This document shows positions 39,873-49,748 of a DNA stretch of 64,000 nucleotides, one piece after another. Each line of letters begins with the position of its first letter. The stretch's first letter is position 1. A program made the translations under genes and the position numbers. The stretch is from an uncultured SAR86 cluster bacterium (lineage in GTDB: Bacteria; Pseudomonadota; Gammaproteobacteria; Magnimaribacterales; AG-339-G14): contig CABYXE010000001.1 of assembly GCA_902522825.1 (NCBI GenBank), forward strand, positions 62,001 to 126,000, given 5' to 3'. The notes under the pieces were generated by a model. That model was not told the DNA's origin and searched no databases. It worked only from the letters and a program-made list of their open reading frames with translations.

Positions 39873-42800
39873 CTAAGCGGTTACTTTTCCTAAATAACAA
39901 AACATTGCGGGTATTAATAATAAGGCAATTAAAGCAGATCCTAAAACACCAAAACACATAGCCCAAGCTAACGTTTCAAAAAAAGTATCAAATAATAAAG
40001 GGAATAATCCTCCAACTGTTGTAATAGAGGTAGTAACTATATGTCTCGTAGACCTTATTGTTGTAGAAACTAACTTTTCTTTGGAGATTTTTCCTTCAGC
40101 AGCATCTTCGTTGAGGTGAGACAAGACAACAATAGCATCGTTTATAGCTAATCCAGCCAAACCTACAATACCAACTAACCCTATAAAACCAAAATTCTGA
40201 AATCCTAAAAACATTCCTAGAAAACCCAAGCCAACACAAAGCAAACCAACAAATAAAATTACTCCAGCTTGATAAAAACTATTTAAAATCATTACTAAAG
40301 TAAGAATTATTAGGCCTAAAAATAAAAAGAAGGTGCTAAATAATTGACCGAAAGATTCAGCTCTTTCATTGGCATCACCAAATTGCCTCATCACATACCC
40401 AGCCGGTAAGGAATTTTCAAAATCTATTAATTCTTCTTCAACATCTTTTAAAACAGAAGAAGCCAATTGCCCAGGATAAACTGCAGCCTTGACAGAATTC
40501 AGTCTTGAGCCTTGGTATCTATTTATTTGATTAATTTCACTTTTAAAAGAGATATTTGAAAAATTCTCAACGTATTCATAGCCATTAGCATTAGGTATTG
40601 CTAAGAGAGCAGTTTGGTTTATTTCTTTAGATTCGATATTGTTGTTTTTTATTCTTATAGGTATTTCTTTATTTCCATCTAACATAGAGCCAATATACAA
40701 ACCTCTAGTTGAAGAAGAAATTTGATCTAAGATTTCTTTAGAAGATTTAGATGAAAATGCTAAATCAATTTCATCTAGGTTAATTTCCAATCCAGTTATA
40801 CTTGCAGATTGATCAGCGAAGACGTCGCTTACTTGCGGTGATTTAGAAATAATAGATTTAAGCCTTTCTCCCAAAATTTTTAAAACTTGATTGTCCTCTC
40901 CAAAAATAGCAACTTGAACTGGAAATTCTACAGGGGGACCATTTGTAAACTTGCTAACCCTAATACGAACATCGGCGTGATTACTTTCTAGGTTTTTAGC
41001 TAATTTTTCTAACCCTTTATCCATTTTTGAATATGAGTTAGTGAAATAAACACCTACGGCAATATTATCTGAACCTTCTCCTGAAGAACCACCAATGACG
41101 TTATATAAAAGTCTTGGTAACCTTCTTCCAATCCACCACATGTCAGTTTCAATATAGTCCTCTAATAAAATCTGTTCTCTTATGCTTTCAACTCTTTCCT
41201 TTGTCGCAAAAATAGAAGCATTTTTATCTAATTCAACTTCGACTTGAAACATCGTTTTACCCTGATTAGGAAAAAAATCAGTATCTAAAAAATTGAAAGA
41301 GATAAACCCTATTATTGGAAGTAAAAGAGCAAGAACTAAAGCTCTTGAAGGTTTATGAAAACTCCATTCTAAAAAATTTTTATAATGCTTATAAAGTTTT
41401 TTGTTATTAAATCCAGAGTTTGTCGAGTTATTTAAATTTAAGAAATTTTTCTCTTCCATAAATTTTAACAACACAGGAACTACAGTTAAAGCTAATAACA
41501 GCGATGAAGAAACAGCAAAAATTACTGTTATAGCCATGTCACCTACAAACTCAGGACTTGCCCCCTTTCCTGCAGCCATTGGCATAAAAGCTAGACCGGT
41601 TGTAACTGTTGCCGCAAGTAAAGGTAAAGATAAATGTCTTATAGATGCGTAGATTGCCTCTCTATTAATTAGATTTATACTTTTGCGATACTTGTAGTCT
41701 TCAACCACTATAATTGAGTTGTCTATTAAAAGTCCTAAGGAAAGAATTATTCCAGTTACTGAAGTAGTATGGAGGGGAATGCTAAAAATACTGCATAATA
41801 TTAGTACTAAAAATATGGTAAGAGGCACAACAGCACTGACTATAATTGCAGATCTAGGCCCTAAAGAAATGTAACTTAAAGCTAGAACTAAAAAAGTAGC
41901 TATAAAAATGCTTTGCAATAAGAATGAAAATTTATCCTCAACAAAATCAGCTTCGTTAAATACTAATTCTAAGGCAATTTCTTCCGGCAGATCGGCTTTA
42001 AAAGCATTTGAGATTTTAAGGACTGATTCAGAATATAAATCTGTTCTTTGAGAAAAAATTCCTCTCACTTCGACAAATACAGAAGGAATACCATTATAAG
42101 TTACGAACTCAATTGGGGGATTTACTGGTAATTTAGAGACAGTGGCAACATCTTCAAGTCTTAAAGCTTGATAATCGCCAATTATTTTTAAAGGTAATTT
42201 TTTTAAATCACCTACTAAAGAAATATTATCTTGAGCTTGAATTCTAAACTCAGATTTTTGCCCAGTAATATTTCCAACAGCTTGTTTACTATCAAATTGT
42301 TCGATTACTTTTGCAATGTCTTGAATATTCATCCCAGCATCAGCTAATGAATCTAAATCTGCGCCGATATATATTTCTTCTTTCGTATCTCCATAAATTA
42401 TAGATTTTTCAGAGTTTTCAATATTTGCTAGCTTTCTTTTAAGCTGGCTAGCTAATCTGGAGAGGATAATCATTTGAGGTTCGCCCTCTCCTACCCACTG
42501 AAGAGCAAAAAGGAGAGTAGTTGGAGGTCCACTATGATTCAAACTAATTTTAGTTCCAGGAGGAACTAATTCAGATGTTTCTTTTAATTTATTTTCTATT
42601 TTTGACCAAACTTCATCCGTCTGTGCTTTGGTCACAGTTTCTTTGAGCTCGATCCCTACTAACCCAACTCCTGTCGATGAGTTTGAACTTAAAATTTTTA
42701 TTTCATCAATTTCTCGGAGTTCTGTTTCTAGAATATCGGATATTTGAGTTTCTACTCTATCCGGCGATGCGCCTGATAATACTGCAGTTATGTCTCCCCA

Positions 42801-42932
42801 TCTTTCAGCAAGTTGTGGATTTTCTTGTCTAGGCAAAGAATCGAATGAAAGAAAGCCGCCAACCAATACGAAAAGAAGAAACAAAACAAAAATCTTCGGT
42901 CTATCCAGATAAAGATCAACAATTTTTTTCAT
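39873..42932 (-). CDS. RND-family efflux transporter, inner-membrane permease
   Basis: 1019 residues with the duplicated RND layout: two sets of helices and two large periplasmic loops. N-terminal helix PKIFVLFLLFVLVGGFLSF, proton-relay region LGLLIDNSIIVVEDYKYR (one Asp, where many pumps have two), and its C-terminal counterpart GLAINDAIVVLSHL. Proton-driven export of small hydrophobic compounds is likely. It follows the membrane-fusion gene, with one base shared. No TolC-type gene here. Confidence 0.93.
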   Translation of the reverse strand: MKKIVDLYLDRPKIFVLFLLFVLVGGFLSFDSLPRQENPQLAERWGDITAVLSGASPDRVETQISDILETELREIDEIKILSSNSSTGVGLVGIELKETVTKAQTDEVWSKIENKLKETSELVPPGTKISLNHSGPPTTLLFALQWVGEGEPQMIILSRLASQLKRKLANIENSEKSIIYGDTKEEIYIGADLDSLADAGMNIQDIAKVIEQFDSKQAVGNITGQKSEFRIQAQDNISLVGDLKKLPLKIIGDYQALRLEDVATVSKLPVNPPIEFVTYNGIPSVFVEVRGIFSQRTDLYSESVLKISNAFKADLPEEIALELVFNEADFVEDKFSFLLQSIFIATFLVLALSYISLGPRSAIIVSAVVPLTIFLVLILCSIFSIPLHTTSVTGIILSLGLLIDNSIIVVEDYKYRKSINLINREAIYASIRHLSLPLLAATVTTGLAFMPMAAGKGASPEFVGDMAITVIFAVSSSLLLALTVVPVLLKFMEEKNFLNLNNSTNSGFNNKKLYKHYKNFLEWSFHKPSRALVLALLLPIIGFISFNFLDTDFFPNQGKTMFQVEVELDKNASIFATKERVESIREQILLEDYIETDMWWIGRRLPRLLYNVIGGSSGEGSDNIAVGVYFTNSYSKMDKGLEKLAKNLESNHADVRIRVSKFTNGPPVEFPVQVAIFGEDNQVLKILGERLKSIISKSPQVSDVFADQSASITGLEINLDEIDLAFSSKSSKEILDQISSSTRGLYIGSMLDGNKEIPIRIKNNNIESKEINQTALLAIPNANGYEYVENFSNISFKSEINQINRYQGSRLNSVKAAVYPGQLASSVLKDVEEELIDFENSLPAGYVMRQFGDANERAESFGQLFSTFFLFLGLIILTLVMILNSFYQAGVILFVGLLCVGLGFLGMFLGFQNFGFIGLVGIVGLAGLAINDAIVVLSHLNEDAAEGKISKEKLVSTTIRSTRHIVTTSITTVGGLFPLLFDTFFETLAWAMCFGVLGSALIALLLIPAMFCYLGKVTA

Positions 42933-43906
42933 TAGTTAATTCTTAGATTTTGACCTTCTGCAACTTTAGCTGCCCCACCAATAATTACCAAGTCTCCATC
43001 TTGGATAGTACCTGAGACGTATGCCATATTTTTTTCAATGTGAATTAATTCTACATAATCTTTTTGGGCTTTTTTGCCATCAGATACGGTATATAAATTC
43101 CATAGCCCTTGTTCTGACTGAGCTAATGAATTTAATGGCACCCATGCCCCTCTTTTAGATTCTACTGTATTTAAAACAAGTCTTGCTGTTGCTCCAGGAT
43201 TAAAAAAATTATCAAATTCAAAGAGTCCCAATTTATTGTTTGATCCTTTCACTGACATTGGAGCAATTCTCGTCAGTTTAGCTTCAAATTCATCATTTTC
43301 GATCAAAAATTTGTATTGTTTTCCTATATTCAATTCGTTGACCAGTGACTTTGGAAGTGACACTTTAGCTTCAACAAATTTAGAATCAAGAATTTCAATT
43401 ATTGGAATACTAGCGTTAATAATAGAACCTTCATCTAAAAACCTGTTTTGAATAATCCCATCATAGGGAGCTAAAATTTTAGTTTGTTTAAATTTTATTA
43501 AAGCTTTATCGAATTGAGCTTGAGCAACTAAAAAATTAGACTCCGCTCTTTCTAATTCTTGATCAGAAATAAAATTTTCCTCATTAAGAGAAACAGACCT
43601 ATTAAAGACTTTTTCGAACATAGAAAGTTTGGCTTTTGCTTCGTTATAATTTGCAAGTGCCTCTGAATCTTCAAGCTCCGCCAAAAGGTCTCCAGTATTT
43701 ACTTCATCTCCAATATCAACAATTACCTTTCTTAATTTTCCAGATATTTCAAATCCAAGTATAGATTGACGTTTTGGAGTTATTTTTCCTGGTAGCAATT
43801 TGCTGACCTTAAATTCATTAAGTATTTTAACTTCGTATGACTCAATATTTTTTTGAGAAGCAACGCATGTCGACATGAAAATCATGACTAATAGAATTTT
43901 TTTCAT
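42932..43906 (-). CDS. RND efflux periplasmic adaptor (membrane fusion protein)
   Basis: 324 residues. A signal sequence with possible lipoprotein cleavage (LLVMIFMSTCVA) is followed by a lipoyl half-domain (GFEISGKLRKVIVDIGDEVNTGDLLAELED), an alpha-helical hairpin (about 80-140), and a second lipoyl half (ILAPYDGIIQNRFLDEGSII) with a beta-barrel. Bridges the RND permease and an outer-membrane channel. First gene of the two-gene pump operon, divergent from the tetR gene. Confidence 0.92.
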   Translation of the reverse strand: MKKILLVMIFMSTCVASQKNIESYEVKILNEFKVSKLLPGKITPKRQSILGFEISGKLRKVIVDIGDEVNTGDLLAELEDSEALANYNEAKAKLSMFEKVFNRSVSLNEENFISDQELERAESNFLVAQAQFDKALIKFKQTKILAPYDGIIQNRFLDEGSIINASIPIIEILDSKFVEAKVSLPKSLVNELNIGKQYKFLIENDEFEAKLTRIAPMSVKGSNNKLGLFEFDNFFNPGATARLVLNTVESKRGAWVPLNSLAQSEQGLWNLYTVSDGKKAQKDYVELIHIEKNMAYVSGTIQDGDLVIIGGAAKVAEGQNLRIN

Positions 43907-43922
43907 TTTTTTTTAAAATAAT

Positions 43923-43965
43923 GTTTACAGTGCACACATTAGTGTTTAAAGTTAACAGTGTCAAC
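43923..43965. promoter_or_regulatory. Putative TetR operators in the pump/regulator intergenic region
   Basis: GTTAACAGTGTCAAC (43951-43965) is an inverted repeat GTTnACAnTGTnAAC, and GTTTACAGTGCACAC (43923-43937) is an imperfect copy. Between them lies ACACATTAGTGT, another short palindrome. The region separates divergent tetR and efflux genes, as expected for autoregulated TetR control. Binding is inferred. Confidence 0.55.
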
Positions 43966-43975
43966 ATTTATTTTT

Positions 43976-44602
43976 ATGAAATATCACCATGGAAATTTAA
44001 AAGAAAAATTGATTCAGAGCGCTTATGACTGGATCTCTGAAAATGGTATTGAGGGCATAAGTCTAAGAAAAATTGCAAAGATTTCAAACGTTTCTCAAAC
44101 CGCTCCTTATAGACATTTTTCTTCGAAAGAACATCTTCTGGCAGATGTGACCAAACTAGGATTTGAAAATTTTTCATTTAAACTATCTTCTTTTAGGCAA
44201 AATTCTGACCCTATAGAAAACCTGGTTGATAGTGGGATTAAATATATTGATTTTGGTATGAAGAATCAGAATATTTTTAGCTTGATGTTTGACTACCCTC
44301 TTCCTAAAAGTGATTATCCAGAGCTTCTCTTATCGGCCAATAACGCATTTGCAATTCTTCAAAACAGAGTAAAGGTCCTCCACAAGAAAGACGCATCAAA
44401 AAATCAACTTAACAGCATGGCTTTACATGCTTTCACACATGGCTTATTAAATATTATTCAAATGAATGAAAGAATAGATCAAGGAACAAAAATTTCGACT
44501 AAAGACCTAGCTAAATCTTCAGATTTTTATAAAGCTTCAAAAAAGGTAAAAATTAATCTTCGAAAATTATTAAAGGATTTTGTTAAAAATCTAGAATTTT
44601 AA
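43976..44602 (+). CDS. TetR/AcrR-family transcriptional regulator
   Basis: 208 residues from the ATG at 43976; the track's GTG six codons earlier falls in the operator-like repeat, and KYHHGNLKEKL is the usual start of such proteins. Helix-turn-helix GISLRKIAKISNVSQTAPYRHFSSKEHLLADV near residues 27-58. The C-terminal ligand domain resembles the TetR 'WHG' type (MALHAFTHGLLNIIQ). Likely represses the adjacent RND pump. Confidence 0.92.
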   Translation: MKYHHGNLKEKLIQSAYDWISENGIEGISLRKIAKISNVSQTAPYRHFSSKEHLLADVTKLGFENFSFKLSSFRQNSDPIENLVDSGIKYIDFGMKNQNIFSLMFDYPLPKSDYPELLLSANNAFAILQNRVKVLHKKDASKNQLNSMALHAFTHGLLNIIQMNERIDQGTKISTKDLAKSSDFYKASKKVKINLRKLLKDFVKNLEF

Positions 44603-44646
44603 TAATATTGCATATGCTTTATTAATTAATGCTTTTTAAGATTTTC

Positions 44647-44913
44647 TTAAGTACTGTTCCAACTTGCAATTATATTTTTGTTTTCTTCTATCCATCTTTC
44701 TATTTGTAGGATTGCATAATCTTGACTCAATATAAGATCAAAATTTTCTTGCGGCATTGAATCTTTTTCTTTTGACATTAATTCGATTAAGACTAAAAGA
44801 TTTTTATTTTGCTCTTCGTACTCTCTCAATAATGGATGCTTTTTATCTTTAAATGTGTTTTTTATCTCCTCTAAAAGTGCACTCTTTAGTTCTTGTAATT
44901 CAAATACATCCAT
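44647..44913 (-). CDS. Hypothetical small helical protein
   Basis: 88 residues, charged and probably all helical (FELQELKSALLEEIKNTFKDKKHPLLREYEEQ), with no membrane segment or signal. No family recognised. Located 33 bases after the aminotransferase on the same strand, so likely cotranscribed. Confidence 0.5.
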   Translation of the reverse strand: MDVFELQELKSALLEEIKNTFKDKKHPLLREYEEQNKNLLVLIELMSKEKDSMPQENFDLILSQDYAILQIERWIEENKNIIASWNST

Positions 44914-44946
44914 AAATAATTATAAGTGAATATTTATTTTTTAAAT

Positions 44947-46164
44947 TTAAATGGAAATTGCTTCAAAAGCTTCAGAAGCAATTCTAACAATTTCATTGAT
45001 TTCAGCTTCACCATGGGCGACCGATAAAAAATGATTGTGATAACTAGTAAGATACAATCCTCTTGATAAACATTCATCCGTCCATTCGACATGAAAATTT
45101 TTGGTTTGATCTTCAATCCTAAAATAAGGCATTGATGGCACTCCTGAAACTTTCATCTTTAAGCCAAATGCTTTTGCGGCAGAAGAAAGATTGTCTTTTA
45201 ACTTTAATCCATTAGTGTTCATAATTTCAATGGCATTCAAATTTTGAAGTTCTTCTAAAGTAGCTTTAGAAGCTGCCATTGGAGCAGAATTAAAAAATTG
45301 TGTTCCACTGAAATAGACTTTATTAGCCGCATCCTTTAAAGATGCTTTACCTACAAGAGCTGAAATTGGATAGCCATTTGCCATTGCTTTTCCTAAACAA
45401 ACTAAATCTGGACTAAATCCAAAAGCATTGTGAGAACCTTTTAGATCAATCCTGAATCCAGTTCTAACATCATCAACTATTAAAACAATATTATTTTCAC
45501 TACATTTCTTTTCAATATGTTTCCAATAACCTTCTTTAGGGAGAGAACTATCTTTTGATGTTGGGTGATCGTATGGACTAGAAATAAAACATGCTATCTC
45601 ACCACCAAATGACGAAATCATTTCATCAAATTCATCTAAATCATTCCATGAAATTGAAAGAACCTCTTCGCTATCAGAATCGATTATTCCTGGATTATTT
45701 TTATTTTGCATCCAGCCATTAGCACCATGATAACCATCTTTAATTTTTAAAATTTTTGTTTTTCCAGTCTCTGCTCTTGCAACCATAATCGCTAATTGGG
45801 TGCTGTCCCCGCCATTTTTTCCAAAAAGAGACCAATCAGCTATATCAACCATATCAGTTAAAGTTTCAGCTAGGTCTACCATTACTGGCGAGGCAACACT
45901 AACCGTGTTACCAAGATCGTATTGTGTTCTAGCGGCTTTATCTATCTTCGAATTGTTATACCCTAAAATCATGGGGCCCCATCCACAAATCAAATCTAAA
46001 TATTTGTTACCATCTATATCCCAAAAGTACGCATTTTTTGCTTTAGAAAAGAACTTAGGACCCTCCTCTCTTACCGCAAATTTATAATGCCCAAAAATAC
46101 CTCCGGGAATTAATTCCTGAGCTTTCAAAAAAAGTTCATCTGATTTTTTTTGTTCTAACTTCAT
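44947..46164 (-). CDS. Class III aminotransferase (glutamate-1-semialdehyde aminomutase-like)
   Basis: 405 residues. ELIPGGIFGHYKFAVREEGPKFFSKAKNAYFWDIDGNKYLDLICGWGP is the usual opening. GKNGGDSTQLAIMVARAETGKTKILKIKDGYHGAN binds the PLP phosphate, IVDDVRTGFR carries the PLP Asp, and CLGKAMANGYPISALVG the PLP Lys. Most like GSA-aminomutase-type enzymes but not clearly HemL, because the catalytic surroundings differ. Substrate unknown. Confidence 0.85.
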   Translation of the reverse strand: MKLEQKKSDELFLKAQELIPGGIFGHYKFAVREEGPKFFSKAKNAYFWDIDGNKYLDLICGWGPMILGYNNSKIDKAARTQYDLGNTVSVASPVMVDLAETLTDMVDIADWSLFGKNGGDSTQLAIMVARAETGKTKILKIKDGYHGANGWMQNKNNPGIIDSDSEEVLSISWNDLDEFDEMISSFGGEIACFISSPYDHPTSKDSSLPKEGYWKHIEKKCSENNIVLIVDDVRTGFRIDLKGSHNAFGFSPDLVCLGKAMANGYPISALVGKASLKDAANKVYFSGTQFFNSAPMAASKATLEELQNLNAIEIMNTNGLKLKDNLSSAAKAFGLKMKVSGVPSMPYFRIEDQTKNFHVEWTDECLSRGLYLTSYHNHFLSVAHGEAEINEIVRIASEAFEAISI

Positions 46165-46190
46165 CTTTATAAATATCTTATCTAATAATG

Positions 46191-46281
46191 TGGCGGAGAG
46201 GGAGGGATTCGAACCCTCGATGCAGGATTACCACATACTCCCTTAGCAGGGGAGCGCTTTCAACCACTCAGCCACCTCTCC
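46191..46281 (-). tRNA. tRNA-Ser (anticodon GCT)
   Basis: 91-nt class II tRNA with encoded CCA and discriminator G. Acceptor GGAGAGG/CCTCTCC, anticodon stem CTCCC/GGGAG around CTGCTAA (anticodon GCT, AGC/AGU), a long variable arm and T loop TTCGAAT. On the minus strand, 21 bases after the GMC oxidoreductase gene. Confidence 0.97.
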
Positions 46282-46302
46282 GAAAGAGGAATTGTAGATT
46301 TT

Positions 46303-47928
46303 TTAAGCTGATTGTCTAATGATATCTGCTGCTTTTTCAGCAATCATGATTGACGGTGCGTTAGTATTACCTCCGATCAATGTTGGCATAATTGACGCAT
46401 CAACAACTCTTAAATTATCCACGCCTTTTACTTTTAGATTATCATCAACAACAGCCATGTCATCATTACCCATTTTACAAGTTCCAACAGGATGATATAA
46501 AGTTTCCCCAGTATCGCGAACCCATTGATCTACTTCATCATCATTATCGACATTTAAATCTGGACTTGGTTTAGATTGTTCGCCTCGGTATTCGTCAAAC
46601 GCAGACTGCATAAATACTCTTCTTGATTCTCTAAAAGCATTTCTTGTATCAATAACATCCTGTTCTTCAGATAGATAATTTGGATACATTAAAGGCGGCT
46701 CACTAGGATCTGAACTTTTAAGTTCTAAGTGCCCTCTACTCTGAGGCCTCAAAATACAAATAACTGCACTAAATCCATGATTTGAATCAATTCCTTCTCT
46801 TCCATGAAGATCAGGTGAATGAAAAGAAGCATAGTGAATTTGCGTATCAGGAATATCTTTTTCAGGACTAGACTTAATAAAAGCTCCCGCACTAGTAGGC
46901 GGAAAAGCTGCGTCTCCTGTTCCTAATAACAAATACTTTAATCCTGAAAGTTGAGTTTTCAAAAAGCTAGCTGATCTGTGAAGAGTGACGGGTTGTGTGC
47001 AGTTAAAAGAATTTACAACGGCATAATGATCCTGAAGATTTTTTCCTACTCCTTTCAACTCATGTACAGTACTTATACCATGCTTAGCTAATTCAGATGA
47101 GTCTCCAATACCGCTGTTCATTAAGATTTGTGGAGAATTTATTGCCCCTGCAGATAAAATTACTTCTTTATTAGCTTTTACTTGAGTAATTTTTCCTTTT
47201 TGTTGATATTCAACTCCAATAGCTTTTTTACCTTCAAACAATACTTTGTTTACTTGGACATTAGTTTCAGTACTTAAATTTTTTCTTTTTAATGCTGGGT
47301 GTAAATAAGCTCTTGCAGAACTCCATCTTCTGGGCCCTAATTTTGTATCTGACATAGTGTGTTCATATCTAGAAAAACCTTCTTGTTCTTCTCCATTAAA
47401 ATCATTAGTGAAAGGAAATCCTGCTTGCTGACCTGCTTCTACAAAAACATCTAGTAACTCATCGTCAGTTCTTTCAGACTTTTTCACATGAAGAGGACCT
47501 TCGAAACCATGAAAATCTTTATCGCCTTCGCCATTAAAAGATTCAGCTTTTTTAAAATATGGCAAAACATTTTCATAAGACCAACCTTCATTTCCCATTT
47601 GTCGCCATAGATCATAGTCGTAAGCATGTCCTCTAATGTAAACCATTGCATTAATTGATGAGGAGCCCCCCCATCCTCTTCCTCTTGGCCAGTAAAGTTT
47701 TCTGTTATTAGTTGTAGATTCAGGTTCCGTTTCAAAACCATAATTTACGTCATTCTTAGTTGGTACAATCTGGGAGTAACCTGATGGCATATGAATAAAA
47801 AAGTTTTTATCTTTGCCTCCAGCTTCCAAAACCAAAACTGAATTTTCTCCGTTTTGAGACAGCCTGTTTGCCATAACGCATCCAGCGCTTCCAGCTCCAA
47901 CTACAATGTAATCAAAATTTTTTTCCAT
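46303..47928 (-). CDS. GMC-family oxidoreductase (choline dehydrogenase-like)
   Basis: 541 residues. FAD-binding FDYIVVGAGSAGCVMANRLS, GMC signature 1 GRGWGGSSSINAMVYIRGHAYDYDLW, signature 2 LSAGAINSPQILMNSGIG, and the catalytic His/Asn in YHPVGTCKMG and GGNTNAPSIMIAEKAAD. Flavoenzyme oxidising an alcohol (choline or another primary alcohol). No betaine-aldehyde dehydrogenase is adjacent, so BetA is not assured. AGAGGA ribosome site. Confidence 0.9.
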   Translation of the reverse strand: MEKNFDYIVVGAGSAGCVMANRLSQNGENSVLVLEAGGKDKNFFIHMPSGYSQIVPTKNDVNYGFETEPESTTNNRKLYWPRGRGWGGSSSINAMVYIRGHAYDYDLWRQMGNEGWSYENVLPYFKKAESFNGEGDKDFHGFEGPLHVKKSERTDDELLDVFVEAGQQAGFPFTNDFNGEEQEGFSRYEHTMSDTKLGPRRWSSARAYLHPALKRKNLSTETNVQVNKVLFEGKKAIGVEYQQKGKITQVKANKEVILSAGAINSPQILMNSGIGDSSELAKHGISTVHELKGVGKNLQDHYAVVNSFNCTQPVTLHRSASFLKTQLSGLKYLLLGTGDAAFPPTSAGAFIKSSPEKDIPDTQIHYASFHSPDLHGREGIDSNHGFSAVICILRPQSRGHLELKSSDPSEPPLMYPNYLSEEQDVIDTRNAFRESRRVFMQSAFDEYRGEQSKPSPDLNVDNDDEVDQWVRDTGETLYHPVGTCKMGNDDMAVVDDNLKVKGVDNLRVVDASIMPTLIGGNTNAPSIMIAEKAADIIRQSA

Positions 47929-47967
47929 GAAATCCTCTTTCCTTCTATATTTAAGATTTAATATATC

Positions 47968-48525
47968 TTATTTCCAAATCGTAACAAAGTCTTCTGTTTC
48001 AAGTTCAGGGATTTTTTTTGTTTTTCCATCAATTGAACCAATATATAGATAACCTATAACTATTTCTGATTCCTTAAGACCAAGCTCGACTGAAATTTCT
48101 CTATTAAAAGAAAATTTGCCAGTTCTCCAAATTCCTCCAAATCCCATATCATGAAAAGCTAGCAACATATTTTGGCCAGCTGCAGCTGTAGATAACTGTT
48201 GTTCAATTATTGGAACCTTAGGGTGCTCTTTAGTATTGGCAACTAAAACTATTATTAAAGGCGCTCTAAAAGGAGCACTTTTGTACTTTTCTAAAATTTC
48301 TGGCTTTGTGTTTGGATCTAATTTTTTTGCTGTACTAATAAATGCATCAGATAACTTATCTAAGCCCTTTCCAGTAATTTGAATAAATTTCCATGGTCTT
48401 ATCCAAGCATGATCCGGCGCTCTTAAAGCGCACTGATAAGCAATATCGAGTTGCTCTTCTGTTGGAATTGGATTAGTTAGTTTCGGGGAAGAGTTTCTGG
48501 TTAGTAAAGCATCTATGGTCTTCAT
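47968..48525 (-). CDS. Nitroreductase family protein (YdjA-like)
   Basis: 185 residues. MKTIDALLTRNSSPKL, APDHAWIRPWKFIQITG, AAAGQNMLLAFHDMGFGGIWRTG and IGYLYIGS are the FMN-binding pattern of small YdjA-type nitroreductases. NAD(P)H-dependent reduction of an unknown acceptor. Last gene of the six-gene operon, one base after lysC. Confidence 0.88.
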   Translation of the reverse strand: MKTIDALLTRNSSPKLTNPIPTEEQLDIAYQCALRAPDHAWIRPWKFIQITGKGLDKLSDAFISTAKKLDPNTKPEILEKYKSAPFRAPLIIVLVANTKEHPKVPIIEQQLSTAAAGQNMLLAFHDMGFGGIWRTGKFSFNREISVELGLKESEIVIGYLYIGSIDGKTKKIPELETEDFVTIWK

Positions 48526-48526
48526 A

Positions 48527-49744
48527 TTAATCTAACTCGAAAACATCATGAAGAGCCTTAACCGCATCTTCCGCATTGTCCCTAGAAACTACAACTGAAA
48601 TCTTTATTTCAGAAGTTGAAATCATATCTATATTGATATTTTTTTCTGCTAATGCAGAAAACATTTTTGTCGCTACTCCTGCATGAGATTTCATTCCAAC
48701 TCCCACTACAGAAACTTTACTAATTTCTTTGGCTAGCTCTACATTCCCGCCGCCTAACTCATCAGATAAATTATTTAATATTTTCGCTGCTTTGTCTGCA
48801 TCCTCATCCTTAACTGTGAAAGTAAAATCTGTGGTTTTATCTTCTGCAACGTTTTGAACAATAACATCTACTTCTATCCCTTCTTTACTAATTGGAGATA
48901 AAATCTTTGCAGCTATTCCTGGTAAATCTGGAACTTTTCTTATTATTAATTTCGAATCATTTTTTGTATGCGTAACGCCCGAAATCAAAGCATTTTCTAA
49001 ATTTTCATCTTCGTTATCAATCAAAGTACCTCCTCCTGGTTCAAAACTAGATAGAACTCTTATTGGCATATTAAATTTACTTGCGAATTCTACTGATCTT
49101 ATTTGAAGAACTTTAGCACCTAAACCAGAAAGTTCTAACATTTCCTCAAAGCATAATTTATCTATCTTTTTTGCTTTGTCATAAACTCTTGGGTCAGTGG
49201 TATAAACACCATCAACATCGGTATAAATCTGACACTCATTAGCTTTTAAAGCTACAGCCAATGCAACCGCTGAAGTATCTGATCCACCTCTTCCAAGAGT
49301 TGTAATATCTCCAGATTCGTTTATTCCTTGAAAACCAGTGATAACTGGCACTATGCCCTTTTTTATATCTTTTTCTAAGATACTCGTATCGATAGAGTTT
49401 ATTCTTGCCTTGCCATGAATTTGATCAGTTTTTAATCCTAATTGAAATGCTGTATACGACTTTGAAAGAAAATTTCTTTCTTTTAGAGCCATAGCTAATA
49501 ATGCAACAGAAACTTGCTCACCAGATGAAATCAATGCATCGTATTCTCTAGGATCTGGTTCTGATTGAATTTTTTTAGCAAGATCAATTAATCGCTGAGT
49601 TTCCCCTGCCATCGCTGATACAACAGCTACAACTTCTTTTCCATCTTGAATAGATTTTTCTATTAGATTTGCAACAGCATGAATCCTTTCTATGTTGGCA
49701 AGTGATGTGCCGCCAAACTTTTGAACTATTAAATTGGGAGTCAT
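48527..49744 (-). CDS. lysC: Aspartate kinase LysC
   Basis: 405 residues. Kinase domain with VQKFGGTSLANIERI, TGFQGINESGDITTLGRGGSDTSAVALA and YTDVDGVYTTDPRV. Two C-terminal ACT domains (PGIAAKILSPISKEGIEVDVIVQN and SHAGVATKMFSALAEKNINIDMISTSEIKISVVV) mediate feedback by lysine and/or threonine. First step to Lys, Met and Thr. Single-function, class II type. Four bases after alaS. Confidence 0.96.
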   Translation of the reverse strand: MTPNLIVQKFGGTSLANIERIHAVANLIEKSIQDGKEVVAVVSAMAGETQRLIDLAKKIQSEPDPREYDALISSGEQVSVALLAMALKERNFLSKSYTAFQLGLKTDQIHGKARINSIDTSILEKDIKKGIVPVITGFQGINESGDITTLGRGGSDTSAVALAVALKANECQIYTDVDGVYTTDPRVYDKAKKIDKLCFEEMLELSGLGAKVLQIRSVEFASKFNMPIRVLSSFEPGGGTLIDNEDENLENALISGVTHTKNDSKLIIRKVPDLPGIAAKILSPISKEGIEVDVIVQNVAEDKTTDFTFTVKDEDADKAAKILNNLSDELGGGNVELAKEISKVSVVGVGMKSHAGVATKMFSALAEKNINIDMISTSEIKISVVVSRDNAEDAVKALHDVFELD

Positions 49745-49748
49745 TGTT

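Noticed and set aside
44603-44646. Possible terminator after tetR (GCAT...ATGC followed by Ts)
   Set aside because: Only a 4-bp stem with a long loop; too weak to call.
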